A program made the translations under genes and the position numbers. Positions 43,970 to 52,008 of a stretch of 64,000 nucleotides of DNA are shown here, piece by piece (position 1 is the stretch's first letter; the number at the start of each line of letters is the position of its first letter). The notes under the pieces are model-generated. The model ran no database searches and was not told the DNA's origin. It saw only the letters and a program-made list of their open reading frames with translations. Source of the DNA: Streptomyces ficellus (GTDB lineage: Bacteria > Actinomycetota > Actinomycetes > Streptomycetales > Streptomycetaceae); assembly GCF_009739905.1 (NCBI RefSeq), contig NZ_CP034279.1, positions 1,860,001-1,924,000 on the forward strand, in the 5' to 3' direction.

Positions 43970-44698
43970 ATGGTGGCCCCGCCGGACAACGACGTGCTCT
44001 GGGCACGCGCCCTGCACCACTCCCACAACGGCTCCCCCGCGCTTCAAGGTGTCTCCCTCGGCGTGCGCGAGGGCGAGATCCTCGCCGTCACCGGCCCGCG
44101 CGGAAGCGGAAAAACGACACTTCTGCGCTGCCTGTCCGGCCGGCTCGTCGCCCGCGAGGGCGAAGTCTGGTTCAACAGCGCCCCCGTCCACACCATGACC
44201 GCCCTCCAGCGGGAACGGCTCCGCCGCGAACGGTTCGGCTGGATCGGCCCCGAGCCCGACCTCGTGCCCGAGCTGACCGCCTGGGAGAACACCGCCCTGC
44301 CGCTGATGCTGCGCGGCACCTCCCGCCGCGCCGCCAAGGCCGCCGCCCTCGACTGGCTGGAGCGGCTCGACGCCGGCGAGTGCGCGCGCAAGCGGCCCCA
44401 CGACCTCCTCCAGGCCCAGCGCCAGCGCGTCGCCCTCGCCCGCGCCCTGGTCACCATGCCGTCGCTGCTGTTCGCCGACGAGCCCACCGCGCCCCTCCAC
44501 CGCGCCGACGGCGCCCAGGTGCTGCGCACCCTCACCGCCGCCGCCCGCTCGCACCGCATCACCGTCCTGCTCGCCACGCACGACCCCGAGGTCGCGGCAC
44601 TCGCCGACCGCACCGCGCACCTGCTCGACGGGCGGCGCGTCAACTCCGTGCAGCTCAACGGGGCGGAGGGCCGCGACGCGTGCTCGCTCTCCGTCTAG
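43970..44698 (+). CDS. ABC transporter ATPase with degenerate signature motif
   Basis: 242 residues, LolD/MacB-like ATPase. Walker A is GPRGSGKTT, Walker B LLFADEPTAPLH and the switch His is in VLLATHDPEVAAL. The ABC signature, normally LSGGQ, reads LLQAQRQRVALARAL, keeping only the final Gln. In ABC dimers such a loss usually makes one composite site inactive; in a homodimer both would be affected. It pairs with the FtsX-like permease that overlaps its 3' end by 19 nt. ATG 43970 is chosen with GAGG upstream; GTG 43961 is possible. The exported substrate is unknown. Confidence 0.85.
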   Translation: MVAPPDNDVLWARALHHSHNGSPALQGVSLGVREGEILAVTGPRGSGKTTLLRCLSGRLVAREGEVWFNSAPVHTMTALQRERLRRERFGWIGPEPDLVPELTAWENTALPLMLRGTSRRAAKAAALDWLERLDAGECARKRPHDLLQAQRQRVALARALVTMPSLLFADEPTAPLHRADGAQVLRTLTAAARSHRITVLLATHDPEVAALADRTAHLLDGRRVNSVQLNGAEGRDACSLSV

Positions 44699-45852
44699 CC
44701 CGCGGCGCCCACCCCCTGGTGCTGCTGCGCCGGCTGCTCGTCGCCGCCGCCTCCGCCGGGGTCGGCTTCCTGCTGCTGTGCACCCTCGGGTACGCGGTCG
44801 GGCACCCCGGCGACTCCGGCGCGGCCCTCACCCGCCTCGCCTGGTGCGCCCTGCCGCTCGCCGCCACCGTGCACTTCGCCGTCGCCGTCGCCCGGACCGA
44901 CCCGGCCACCCGGCCGCGCCCCGGCCTGTCGGCCATCGGCCTCGGCCCCGCCCGGCTCGCCGCGGTCGCCGCCGCGTCGACCGCCGTGTCCTGCACCCTC
45001 GGCTCGGCGGTCGCCCTGCTGGTCTTCCTCCACCTGCGGGGTGACCTCACCGGCCTCCCCTTCGACGGCGCCTCCGCCGACCTGCTCGGCGCCGGCCACC
45101 CCCTGCCGCTGGCCGCCGCGCTGACCCTGCTCGCCCTCGTGCCGGCCGTCGCCTCCCTCGGCGCCGCCCTCACGCTGCGGCCACGCCGCAAGGCGGTCCT
45201 CGACGACGACCCCGACACCGCCGAGACCACACCCGCGGCCGCCCCCGGCGGACTGCCCTGGGGCGTCTCGCTCATCGCGCTCGGCGTGGCCATCGAGACG
45301 TACACCGCCAAGGGCGCCACCGGCGGCGCGGCCGCCCTCCCGCTGCCGGGCGGCCTCGGCGGCGGCCCGGCGGGCGTACTGGCCGGCTGGGCGCTCACCG
45401 CGGTCGGCCTCGCCGTCGCCGGGCCGGGCCTCACCCACCTCACCGGGCGCCTCCTCCAGGCCTTCCGGCCCGGCGTCACCCGGCTGCTCGCGGGGCGCGC
45501 CCTCATGGACGAGGCACGCCGCATCGGCCGCCCGCTGGGCGTGGCGTGCGCGGTCGCCTCCGCCACGATCGGGGTGACGACGCTGTACGAGCCGGGCGGC
45601 GCCCAGCCGTTCGGGCCGCTGACCGGGCTCGGCGCGGCGCTCGTCATGACGTGCACCACCGCCACCCTGCTGACCGCGGCGCTCGAATCCCGGCAGACCC
45701 GCGTCAGCACCAAGGACGCCCTGCTGCGGCTGGGCGCCTCGGCCCGGATGCTGCGCCTGGCCGTCGCCCTGCGCGCCCTGGCCCTGCTGGCCGTGTTCGC
45801 CCCCCTCACCTGGGCGGTGGCGGAACTGGCGGCCCTGCCGCTGCGGGGCTGA
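44680..45852 (+). CDS. FtsX-like ABC transporter permease
   Basis: 390 residues with roughly eight hydrophobic segments, Ala/Leu/Gly-rich. The first is AAASAGVGFLLLCTLGYAV; the last is ALALLAVFAPLTWAVAEL. A core region (RLLAGRALMDEARRIGRPLG) resembles the segment before the FtsX domain in MacB-type permeases. GTG 44680 lies inside the ATPase gene, which fits a coupled pair, with GGAGGG upstream. A polar Asp/Glu/Thr-rich loop near residues 170-185 is probably cytosolic. Substrate unknown. Confidence 0.8.
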   Translation: MLALRLARGAHPLVLLRRLLVAAASAGVGFLLLCTLGYAVGHPGDSGAALTRLAWCALPLAATVHFAVAVARTDPATRPRPGLSAIGLGPARLAAVAAASTAVSCTLGSAVALLVFLHLRGDLTGLPFDGASADLLGAGHPLPLAAALTLLALVPAVASLGAALTLRPRRKAVLDDDPDTAETTPAAAPGGLPWGVSLIALGVAIETYTAKGATGGAAALPLPGGLGGGPAGVLAGWALTAVGLAVAGPGLTHLTGRLLQAFRPGVTRLLAGRALMDEARRIGRPLGVACAVASATIGVTTLYEPGGAQPFGPLTGLGAALVMTCTTATLLTAALESRQTRVSTKDALLRLGASARMLRLAVALRALALLAVFAPLTWAVAELAALPLRG

Positions 45853-45894
45853 CGTCCCCGTCCGGACCGGGGGCGGGGTGGCTATCGTGGCGGC

Positions 45895-47010
45895 ATGGCG
45901 CACACACCCCGGCACGGCCACGACCGCGAGATAGAGACCCTCCAGGAGTTCGACGAGGTGGCCGCCCGCGGCAGCCTCGTCGGGTACCGGCTCCAGTCCG
46001 TCGACCTGACGGGCCGTACGGAGGCGCTGCTCGCCCTGCCGATGACGGCCGCCGTCTTCCTCGGCTGCCGCATGGAGCCGGAGGCCGCCGCGAAGGTGCG
46101 GGCCGAGGGGGCGCTCGTGTTCCCGCCCGTACCGGACCTGCCGTTCGACCCGTACCGGGGACTGCTCTACTCCCCCGGCGAACTGTTCGCCGGCCTCGCC
46201 GAGCAGGGGTACGAGCGGACACCGGACGCGCTCACCTACGCCTGGTTCCAGCGCACGATGTCGGACGGCGACATCTTCGGGTCGATGCTCCGCGCCGTCC
46301 ACGACGACGCCGTCTCCGACGCGCTGGACGAACACCTCGCCGGGGCGCCGGTCGTCGGCGTGATGGGCGGTCACGCCATGGCACGCGGCTCGGACGCGTA
46401 CGCCGGAGCCGCCCGCCTCGGCCGGAGCCTCGCCCGCGCCGGGCTGACCGTCGCGACGGGCGGCGGGCCGGGCGCCATGGAGGCGGCCAACCTCGGCGCG
46501 TACGCCGCGCCCCACCGCGACGGCATGCTGGAGGAGGCGCTGCTGCTGCTCGGCAAGGAACCGTCGTTCGTCCCCTCCGTCGGCGACTGGGCGCGGGTGG
46601 CCTTCGAGGTGCGGTCCCGCTGGCCGGAGGGCGGCGACTCGGTCGGCATCCCCACCTGGTTCTACGGCCACGAGCCGCCGAACGCCTTCGCGTCCCACAT
46701 CGCCAAGTACTTCGCGAACGCCACCCGGGAGGACGGGCTGCTGGCCCGCTGCACCGCGGGCGTGGTCTTCCTCCCCGGCGCCGCCGGCACCGTCCAGGAG
46801 GTCTTCGACAACGCGACCCCCAACTACTACGAGTCGCGCGGCGAGCCGACACCCATGGTGCTGGTCGACCGCGCCCACTGGACCGAGCGCCTGCCCGCCT
46901 GGCCGCTGCTCCAGGCGCTCGCCGCGGGACGGTCCATGGAACCGCGAATCGCCCTCGTCGACAGCGTGGACGAAGCCCCGGAGGCGCTGCGCAGGCTCGG
47001 CGAGCGCTGA
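45895..47010 (+). CDS. LOG-family protein
   Basis: 371 residues. The C-terminal two-thirds has the Rossmann-type LOG (lysine decarboxylase-like) fold, with VVGVMGGHAMARG, VATGGGPGAMEAANLGAY and FLPGAAGTVQEVFDNAT. The usual phosphate-binding motif PGGxGTxxE reads PGAAGTVQE, keeping the Thr and Glu. Related enzymes release cytokinin-type bases or hydrolyse nucleotide monophosphates. The N-terminal 130 residues are an extra domain without a recognised family. No signal peptide. It follows the exporter permease after 42 nt but may not be functionally linked. Confidence 0.8.
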   Translation: MAHTPRHGHDREIETLQEFDEVAARGSLVGYRLQSVDLTGRTEALLALPMTAAVFLGCRMEPEAAAKVRAEGALVFPPVPDLPFDPYRGLLYSPGELFAGLAEQGYERTPDALTYAWFQRTMSDGDIFGSMLRAVHDDAVSDALDEHLAGAPVVGVMGGHAMARGSDAYAGAARLGRSLARAGLTVATGGGPGAMEAANLGAYAAPHRDGMLEEALLLLGKEPSFVPSVGDWARVAFEVRSRWPEGGDSVGIPTWFYGHEPPNAFASHIAKYFANATREDGLLARCTAGVVFLPGAAGTVQEVFDNATPNYYESRGEPTPMVLVDRAHWTERLPAWPLLQALAAGRSMEPRIALVDSVDEAPEALRRLGER

Positions 47011-47033
47011 GCGCGAGGCGGCGCGGCGTTTGA

Positions 47034-47101
47034 GCGTGAGGCGGCGCTCCGTGTGAGGCGGTGCTCCGTGCGAGGCGGTGCTCCGTGCGAGGCGGCGTTG
47101 A
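47034..47101. repeat. 17-bp tandem repeat, about four units
   Basis: Units of a GTGNGAGGCGGTGCTCC type at 47034-47050, 47051-47067, 47068-47084 and a partial fourth to 47101, with few substitutions. A second small repeat, GTGCGCGGGGCAC in two copies, lies at about 47139-47166. Both fill the gap between convergent LOG and DUF1275 genes. The region also holds no gene or clear terminator hairpin. Confidence 0.8.
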
Positions 47102-47174
47102 GCGCGAGGCCGGTCGGGCAGCCGCGGGTGGGTCACCGTGCGCGGGGCACGGTGCGCGGGGCACGGTGGGCGGG

Positions 47175-47885
47175 TTATCGCGTGCGGGTGAGGTGGAGGA
47201 CCGCCACCGCCACGACCATCGCCGCCGCGGCGAAGAGCACCACGGTCGCCGACCGGCCGGCCCGCAGCAGGAGCGCACCGATCACACCGCCCGCGAACAT
47301 CGCCAGGATCGACGCGACCCGGCGCAGCCCGGCCCGCTTGCCGTAGCCGAGTGCGGCGTCGTGGCCGACCACCGAACCGCCGATCATCGCGGTCATCGTC
47401 CGCGTGACCAGGGTGGTCGGCACGTCCGGGACGGCCACCCGCATCGCGGTGACGCCCCGGATGCCCATGGCGAGCGCCAGGACGGCCGTCGCCGCCACGT
47501 GCCGTGCGGTCGGCACCCCGCCCGAGCGCGGCAGGTCCCACGCGGTGAGGGCGGCGACGCAGATCAGGCCCGCCTCCACGGCCAGGGCGAGCCGGAACCA
47601 GCGGTGCCGGTGCGACTGGAGCCGCGTCTCCATCCGGGCGCCCACCGCCGTGCCCACCGCGAACGCGCTCAGCGAGGCGACCGGGGCCGACAGGGACAGC
47701 CCGCCCTCGCCGACCGCCCCGAACGCGAGGAACAGCACGTCACCCGTCTGCATGGCCGTGAAGACCGGACCGAGGGCGAGCAGACTGACCGCCTCGATCA
47801 TCCCGGTCGTCACCGTCAGCAGCACGGCGTGCTGGACGAATCGGTCCGCCTGCTTCGGTTCCACGTCCTCTCCCGGGGTCCGCAC
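47175..47885 (-). CDS. DUF1275 (YoaK-type) membrane protein
   Basis: 236 residues with about six membrane segments. Family hallmarks are TTGMIEAVSLLALGPVFTAM near the N-terminus, QTGDVLFLAFG, and the second-half segment MRVAVPDVPTTLVTRTMTAM. Function of the family is not established. The start is taken at GTG 47885; GTG 47864 is closer to GGGAG and is equally likely. It is divergent from the serine hydrolase at 48045. Confidence 0.85.
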   Translation of the reverse strand: MRTPGEDVEPKQADRFVQHAVLLTVTTGMIEAVSLLALGPVFTAMQTGDVLFLAFGAVGEGGLSLSAPVASLSAFAVGTAVGARMETRLQSHRHRWFRLALAVEAGLICVAALTAWDLPRSGGVPTARHVAATAVLALAMGIRGVTAMRVAVPDVPTTLVTRTMTAMIGGSVVGHDAALGYGKRAGLRRVASILAMFAGGVIGALLLRAGRSATVVLFAAAAMVVAVAVLHLTRTR

Positions 47886-48044
47886 GGCTGCCGCCCACTG
47901 TGCGTGCCCTCACCGCGCACCGCCCGCCCGTGGAGCCGGATGGACCATAGGACGGGCGCCCCCGGCGGGGCCGCCCGATGCTGGCCCTGAGCGCGCCGGC
48001 GAAGGACCGGCGCGCGCCCGGGCACGTCCAGGAGGTACGCCGGT

Positions 48045-49223
48045 ATGCACGCAGCGCCCGCCCGACCCGTCCGCACGCGGCTGAGACTCGGCGCCGCCCT
48101 GGTCGCCGCCGGAGCGTGCGCCGTCGGGCTGCTCTCCGGCCCGTCCCGCGCGACGGAACCCGCCGACCAGGACCGCGCGTTGCGTACGGCCCTCCAGGAA
48201 CTGGTGAACCGCCCGGACGGGCCGCCCGGAGCGATCGCCGTCCTGCAGCGGGGCCGGGACGTACGGGTCTACCGGGCCGGTGTGGCGGACGTCGAGTCCG
48301 GACGGCCGCCCAGGGCCGGCGACCACATGCGTCTGGCCAGCGTCTCCAAGGCGTACAGCGGCGCCGTGGCGCTCCAGCTCGTGGAGCGGGGGAAGCTGCG
48401 GCTCGACGACACGATCGGCGAGCGGCTGCCGAGACTGCCCGCCGCCTGGCACAAGGTGACGCTCCGTCAGCTGCTCCACCACACCAGCGGGCTGCCGGAC
48501 TACACCGAGAGCCCCGAGTTCCAGGAACTGCTGACGTCCGACCCCCGCCGCGAGCTCGACCCCCGGTCGCTGCTGGACTTCGTCGCCGACGAGCCCCTCA
48601 TGTTCCGGCCCGGCTCGCGCTACCGGTACGACAACTCCGACAACATCGCCGTCGCCCTGATGGCGGAGGCCGCGACGGGCGTCCCGTACGAGGAGCTGCT
48701 GCGCCGGCTGGTGTACCGGCCGCTCGGGCTGCGCCACACCTGCCTCCCGCGCGACTACCGCCTCCCCGAGCCCTACCTGCACGGGTACGCCGTCGAGCCG
48801 GGACAGCCGCCGGAGGACGTCAGCACCGTCCTGAGCCCGTCCGGCGTCTGGGCCTCCGGCGGGATCGTCGCCACCCCTGCCGACCTCAACGCCTTCATGC
48901 GCGCGTACGCGGGCGACCGGTTGCTGTCGCCCACGGTCCGCAAGCAGCAGACGGCGTGGATCGACGGCGCCTCCGAGCCCGCCGGGCCCGGCCGCAACCA
49001 GGCCGGACTCGCGCTGTTCCGGTACACCACCCGCTGCGGCACCGTCCACGGCCACACGGGCAACTTCCCCGGCTACACCCAGTTCGCCGCGGCCACCCCC
49101 GACGGCACCCGGTCGATCACGGTCTCCCTCAACACCCAGACCAACAAGACCCTGAGCCCGCAGCTCCTGAAGCGCCTGCGGGGCGTTGAGGAGGACTTCG
49201 TCTGCGCGCTGCTCCGCCGCTGA
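48045..49223 (+). CDS. Secreted serine hydrolase (class C beta-lactamase-like)
   Basis: 392 residues with a signal peptide (about 1-36: Arg-rich then LRLGAALVAAGACAVGLLSG). Catalytic motifs are SVSK (nucleophile), YDNSDN (YxN type) and HGHTGN in place of KTG, as in D-Ala-D-Ala carboxypeptidase/EstB relatives. It shares the family of the gene at 36526 but is not a close copy. It probably acts on cell wall peptides or esters outside the cell. The ATG follows AGGAGG. Its end is 6 nt from the end of the convergent glycosyltransferase gene. Confidence 0.88.
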   Translation: MHAAPARPVRTRLRLGAALVAAGACAVGLLSGPSRATEPADQDRALRTALQELVNRPDGPPGAIAVLQRGRDVRVYRAGVADVESGRPPRAGDHMRLASVSKAYSGAVALQLVERGKLRLDDTIGERLPRLPAAWHKVTLRQLLHHTSGLPDYTESPEFQELLTSDPRRELDPRSLLDFVADEPLMFRPGSRYRYDNSDNIAVALMAEAATGVPYEELLRRLVYRPLGLRHTCLPRDYRLPEPYLHGYAVEPGQPPEDVSTVLSPSGVWASGGIVATPADLNAFMRAYAGDRLLSPTVRKQQTAWIDGASEPAGPGRNQAGLALFRYTTRCGTVHGHTGNFPGYTQFAAATPDGTRSITVSLNTQTNKTLSPQLLKRLRGVEEDFVCALLRR

Positions 49224-49229
49224 GGCGGG

Positions 49230-50357
49230 CTACCGCAGCAGGCCCGCCAGGGTGGCACAGGTGTGGTCCCACGACCACGCCTCCCGGACCCAGTCGCGGC
49301 CCTTCGCCCCCATCGCGGCGGCCGCCCCACGGTCGGTCAGCAGCCCCACCAGCCCCGCGGTGACGGCGGCGACGTCCCGGCCGTCGACGACCCGGCCCGT
49401 CTCGCCGTCCCGTACGGCGTCCGGAGCGCCGCCCGAGTCGCCCACCAGGACCGGGAGCCCCGCGGCGGCCGCCTCCAGGAACACGATGCCGAGCCCCTCG
49501 ACCTCCAGACCGCGCCTGCGGGTCCGGCACGGCATCGCGAACACGTCGGCCGCGGCGTAGAAGGGCGGCAGCGCGGCGTGCGGACGGCCGCCCGCGAAGA
49601 CCACCGAGCCGGTGACGCCGTACTCCTCTGCCAGGCGCCGCAACCGGTTCTCGTACGGTCCTGCGCCCACCAGCAGCAGCCGGGCGCCCGGCACGCGCGC
49701 GTGGACCCCCGGCAGGGCACGGATCAGGGTGTCCTGCCCCTTGCGGGCGACCAGGCGGGCGGCGCACAGGAGGACGGGCGCGTCGCCCAGGCCGTACCGG
49801 CGGCGTACGGGGCCGGGGTCGCCGCCCGGCCGGAACGCGCCGGCGTCCACGCCCGGCACCAGCCTCGCCAGGGGTACGTCCGGTCCGAGCGCCGTGGCGA
49901 TGGGCGCCCGGGTGCTCGCGCCGAGACACGTGACGACGTCCACGCCGGCGCCGATGCGGCGCAGCAGCGTCCGGGCACCCGGCGTGCGGGCCCACCACAC
50001 CTCGTGGCCGTGCGTCGTGGCGACCAGCCGCCGCACCCCCGCCTCGCGGCGCAGCCGGCCGGCCATCAGGCCCAGCGGGGCGGCCGCCCCGAACCACACG
50101 CTGTCGCAGCCGTGTTCGCGGGCGAGCGCCACCGCCCGCGCGGTCACCCGCGGCGTGGGCAGCAGCATCCCGGTCCGCTCCCGGACCACCGGGTACGGCA
50201 GGGCGGCGTCGTGCGCGGCGGCGCCCTCCTCCGACGACGTGAACACCACCACGCCGCCGGGCGGGAAGCGGTCCGCCACCGCCTTCACGAACGTCTCGAT
50301 GCCGCCCTGCCGGGGCGGGAAGTCGTTGGTGACGACGAGCGTACGGTGACGGTGCAC
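49230..50357 (-). CDS. GT4-family glycosyltransferase (PimB/PimC-like mannosyltransferase)
   Basis: 375 residues, GT-B fold. N-terminal segment LVVTNDFPPRQGGIETFVKA is typical of actinobacterial phosphatidylinositol mannosyltransferases. The donor-binding domain has LCAARLVARKGQDTLIRALP, and the E-x7-E motif appears as EVEGLGIVFLEAAAAGLPV. It likely transfers mannose from GDP-mannose to a lipid at the inner membrane face. GTG 50357 is chosen with AAGGGG upstream; it overlaps the end of the upstream DUF2029 gene by 73 nt, so the two are probably co-expressed. The long upstream open frame is a shadow. Confidence 0.88.
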   Translation of the reverse strand: MHRHRTLVVTNDFPPRQGGIETFVKAVADRFPPGGVVVFTSSEEGAAAHDAALPYPVVRERTGMLLPTPRVTARAVALAREHGCDSVWFGAAAPLGLMAGRLRREAGVRRLVATTHGHEVWWARTPGARTLLRRIGAGVDVVTCLGASTRAPIATALGPDVPLARLVPGVDAGAFRPGGDPGPVRRRYGLGDAPVLLCAARLVARKGQDTLIRALPGVHARVPGARLLLVGAGPYENRLRRLAEEYGVTGSVVFAGGRPHAALPPFYAAADVFAMPCRTRRRGLEVEGLGIVFLEAAAAGLPVLVGDSGGAPDAVRDGETGRVVDGRDVAAVTAGLVGLLTDRGAAAAMGAKGRDWVREAWSWDHTCATLAGLLR

Positions 50358-51865
50358 GGGATCCCCTTGAGGCAGACGAGCAGGACGAGCGGGTGGACGA
50401 GGTAGCCGAAGCGGGACGCGGGCATGAACGCGGTCGCGAGCGCCAGTCCGAGCGCCAGCCGCCGGGCCGCCTCCGGGACGGTCCGGGGCGGGCGCAGGAC
50501 CAGTGACGCGGCCAGCAGGACGGCGCTCACCGTGAGCAGCCCGGCCGCGACGACGGTGCCGCCGGGCACGTACGCCGCGAGAAGCCGGCCAGGGAAGGGG
50601 CTCGCGGCGGGCGACGGGGTCCCGGCCAGCCCGAGCGGGAAGGCGACGACGTGCTCGTACACGGCCGCCGGCGCGCACGCCGCGACGGGCAGGGTGAGCA
50701 CGCCGGCGACGGCCACCGCCACGGCCGCGCACCGGGCGGCCCCCCGCCGGCCCCCGGCCGCCGACGGCCGTTCCACCGGGACGGCTCCCCACCCCGTCCG
50801 TTGTGGGCAGTCGTCCCGCCGGTCTCGTTGTGGGCAATCGTCCCGCTGGGGCCCCCACCCCACCCACCCGTTGTGGGCAATCGTCCCGCTGGGCGATGGG
50901 GGTCCCCCCTGCTCGAGCGAAGCCGAGAGCTTGGGGGAGGGTGGGCACAGCGGGACCGGGTGGGTGCCTGTCGTCGGTTCGCTGCGGGGCGGTGCCTCGT
51001 GCCGGTGGCCCCCGGTGGGTGGGGGCGTGGCCCCTCCGGGCTCGCCTCCTCGGGGCCGGCGGCCTCGGGTTACGAGGCAGGGAACCCCGGTAACGCCGCC
51101 GGTCCCCTGCGGGGGCGACCCTGCACGGCCCCACCCCGGGTACGTCGCCGGGTGCGGGGCAGTGGGTGGTGGGCACGGCCCCGTCCCGGTACGTCGCCGG
51201 GTGCGTGACCGTGGGTGGGGCCGGGCGGCCAGGAGGGCCACCGCTACCGGGAGCGCGGGCCAGGCCGTCCACTTGAGCGCCGCCGCCGCGCCCAGGGCGA
51301 GGCCCGCGCTCCCCGCCCGGCCGCGCCCGGCGAGCGCCAGGCCCAGGCACATGAGGCCGGCGGCCGGCAGGTCGACACCGCCCACGGCCAGCGGGAGGGC
51401 GACCAGCGGGCAGGCCGCCACCAGGGCGACCACCCGCGGCGCGACCCCCGCCGCGGCCAGCGACGCGACGAGCACCCCGCCCGTCCACCACCGCGGGTCG
51501 CCCGGGAGCGCCCCGAGGACGGCCATCCCCGGCAGGTACGGGTTGTAGTCGGCGAGCCCGCCCGGTTCCGGGGCGTACGGGACTCCGGTCGCCGTCAGGA
51601 GGGCGCCGGACCGCTCGACGACGGAGACCTCCAGCTGGCCGCGGCCGGTCGCGGCCAGCAGGGCCAGCGGCACGGCGACGGCGCCCAGCAGCGCGGCGCG
51701 GACGGCCGGCCGAGGGTGCCGGGCCAGCAGTGCGGCCGCCGCGTAGCCGAGTGCCGCCGACAGTCCCCACACCCGGTGCGGTGCCAGGTCCGACACCGTT
51801 GCGAGCACTCCGGCGACGGCGGCACATCCAGTCCAGAGGCTTCTGGTTCCGCTCCACCCGATCAT
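50285..51865 (-). CDS. DUF2029-type polyprenol-P-mannose glycosyltransferase with in-frame repeat insertion
   Basis: 526 residues, a multi-helix membrane protein of the GT87/DUF2029 group (PimE/MptC-like), which uses polyprenyl-phosphate mannose. The N-part has AALGYAAAALLARHPRPAVR, GLADYNPYLPGMAVLGAL and ALGAAAALKWTAWPALPVAV. The C-part has VVAFPLGLAGTPSPAASPFP and ALATAFMPASRFGYLVHPLV. Between them, about 145 residues (nucleotides about 51225 to 50790) are translated from repeat copy C: Pro/Gly/Arg-rich, with no resemblance to the family. The reading frame stays open throughout, so an enlarged loop between membrane helices is predicted. The start at 51865 has no clear Shine-Dalgarno. The activity of the product is uncertain. 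Confidence 0.75.
   Translation of the reverse strand: MIGWSGTRSLWTGCAAVAGVLATVSDLAPHRVWGLSAALGYAAAALLARHPRPAVRAALLGAVAVPLALLAATGRGQLEVSVVERSGALLTATGVPYAPEPGGLADYNPYLPGMAVLGALPGDPRWWTGGVLVASLAAAGVAPRVVALVAACPLVALPLAVGGVDLPAAGLMCLGLALAGRGRAGSAGLALGAAAALKWTAWPALPVAVALLAARPHPRSRTRRRTGTGPCPPPTAPHPATYPGWGRAGSPPQGTGGVTGVPCLVTRGRRPRGGEPGGATPPPTGGHRHEAPPRSEPTTGTHPVPLCPPSPKLSASLEQGGPPSPSGTIAHNGWVGWGPQRDDCPQRDRRDDCPQRTGWGAVPVERPSAAGGRRGAARCAAVAVAVAGVLTLPVAACAPAAVYEHVVAFPLGLAGTPSPAASPFPGRLLAAYVPGGTVVAAGLLTVSAVLLAASLVLRPPRTVPEAARRLALGLALATAFMPASRFGYLVHPLVLLVCLKGIPCTVTVRSSSPTTSRPGRAASRRS
50797..51222 (+). repeat. Dispersed hairpin-rich repeat, copy C (inside a gene)
   Basis: The same modules as copy B in the same order: three TTGTGGGCARTCGTCCCGCY units, the C6/G5 hairpin (50904-50937), CACAGCGGGAC, GCGGTGCC units, the core (about 51007-51125) and two 3' units ending GTACGTCGCCGGGTGCG. 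The string GATGGGGGTCCCCCCTGCTC and most of the following hairpin match copy B. Unlike A, B and D it is within a coding sequence and is crossed without a stop by the glycosyltransferase frame on the minus strand. Confidence 0.88.
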
Positions 51866-52008
51866 GTGATCGAGGCTAGGAACGGCCGAAGCCGGGGGCG
51901 TCAGACGTGGATCCGGTCTTCCGGCTCCACCTGTGGCATGAGGGGCGGGCGGTGGATCAACCCGTGCTCCGACGCGCTCCCCGCCGGCGCCCCGCCACAA
52001 TCGGGGGC

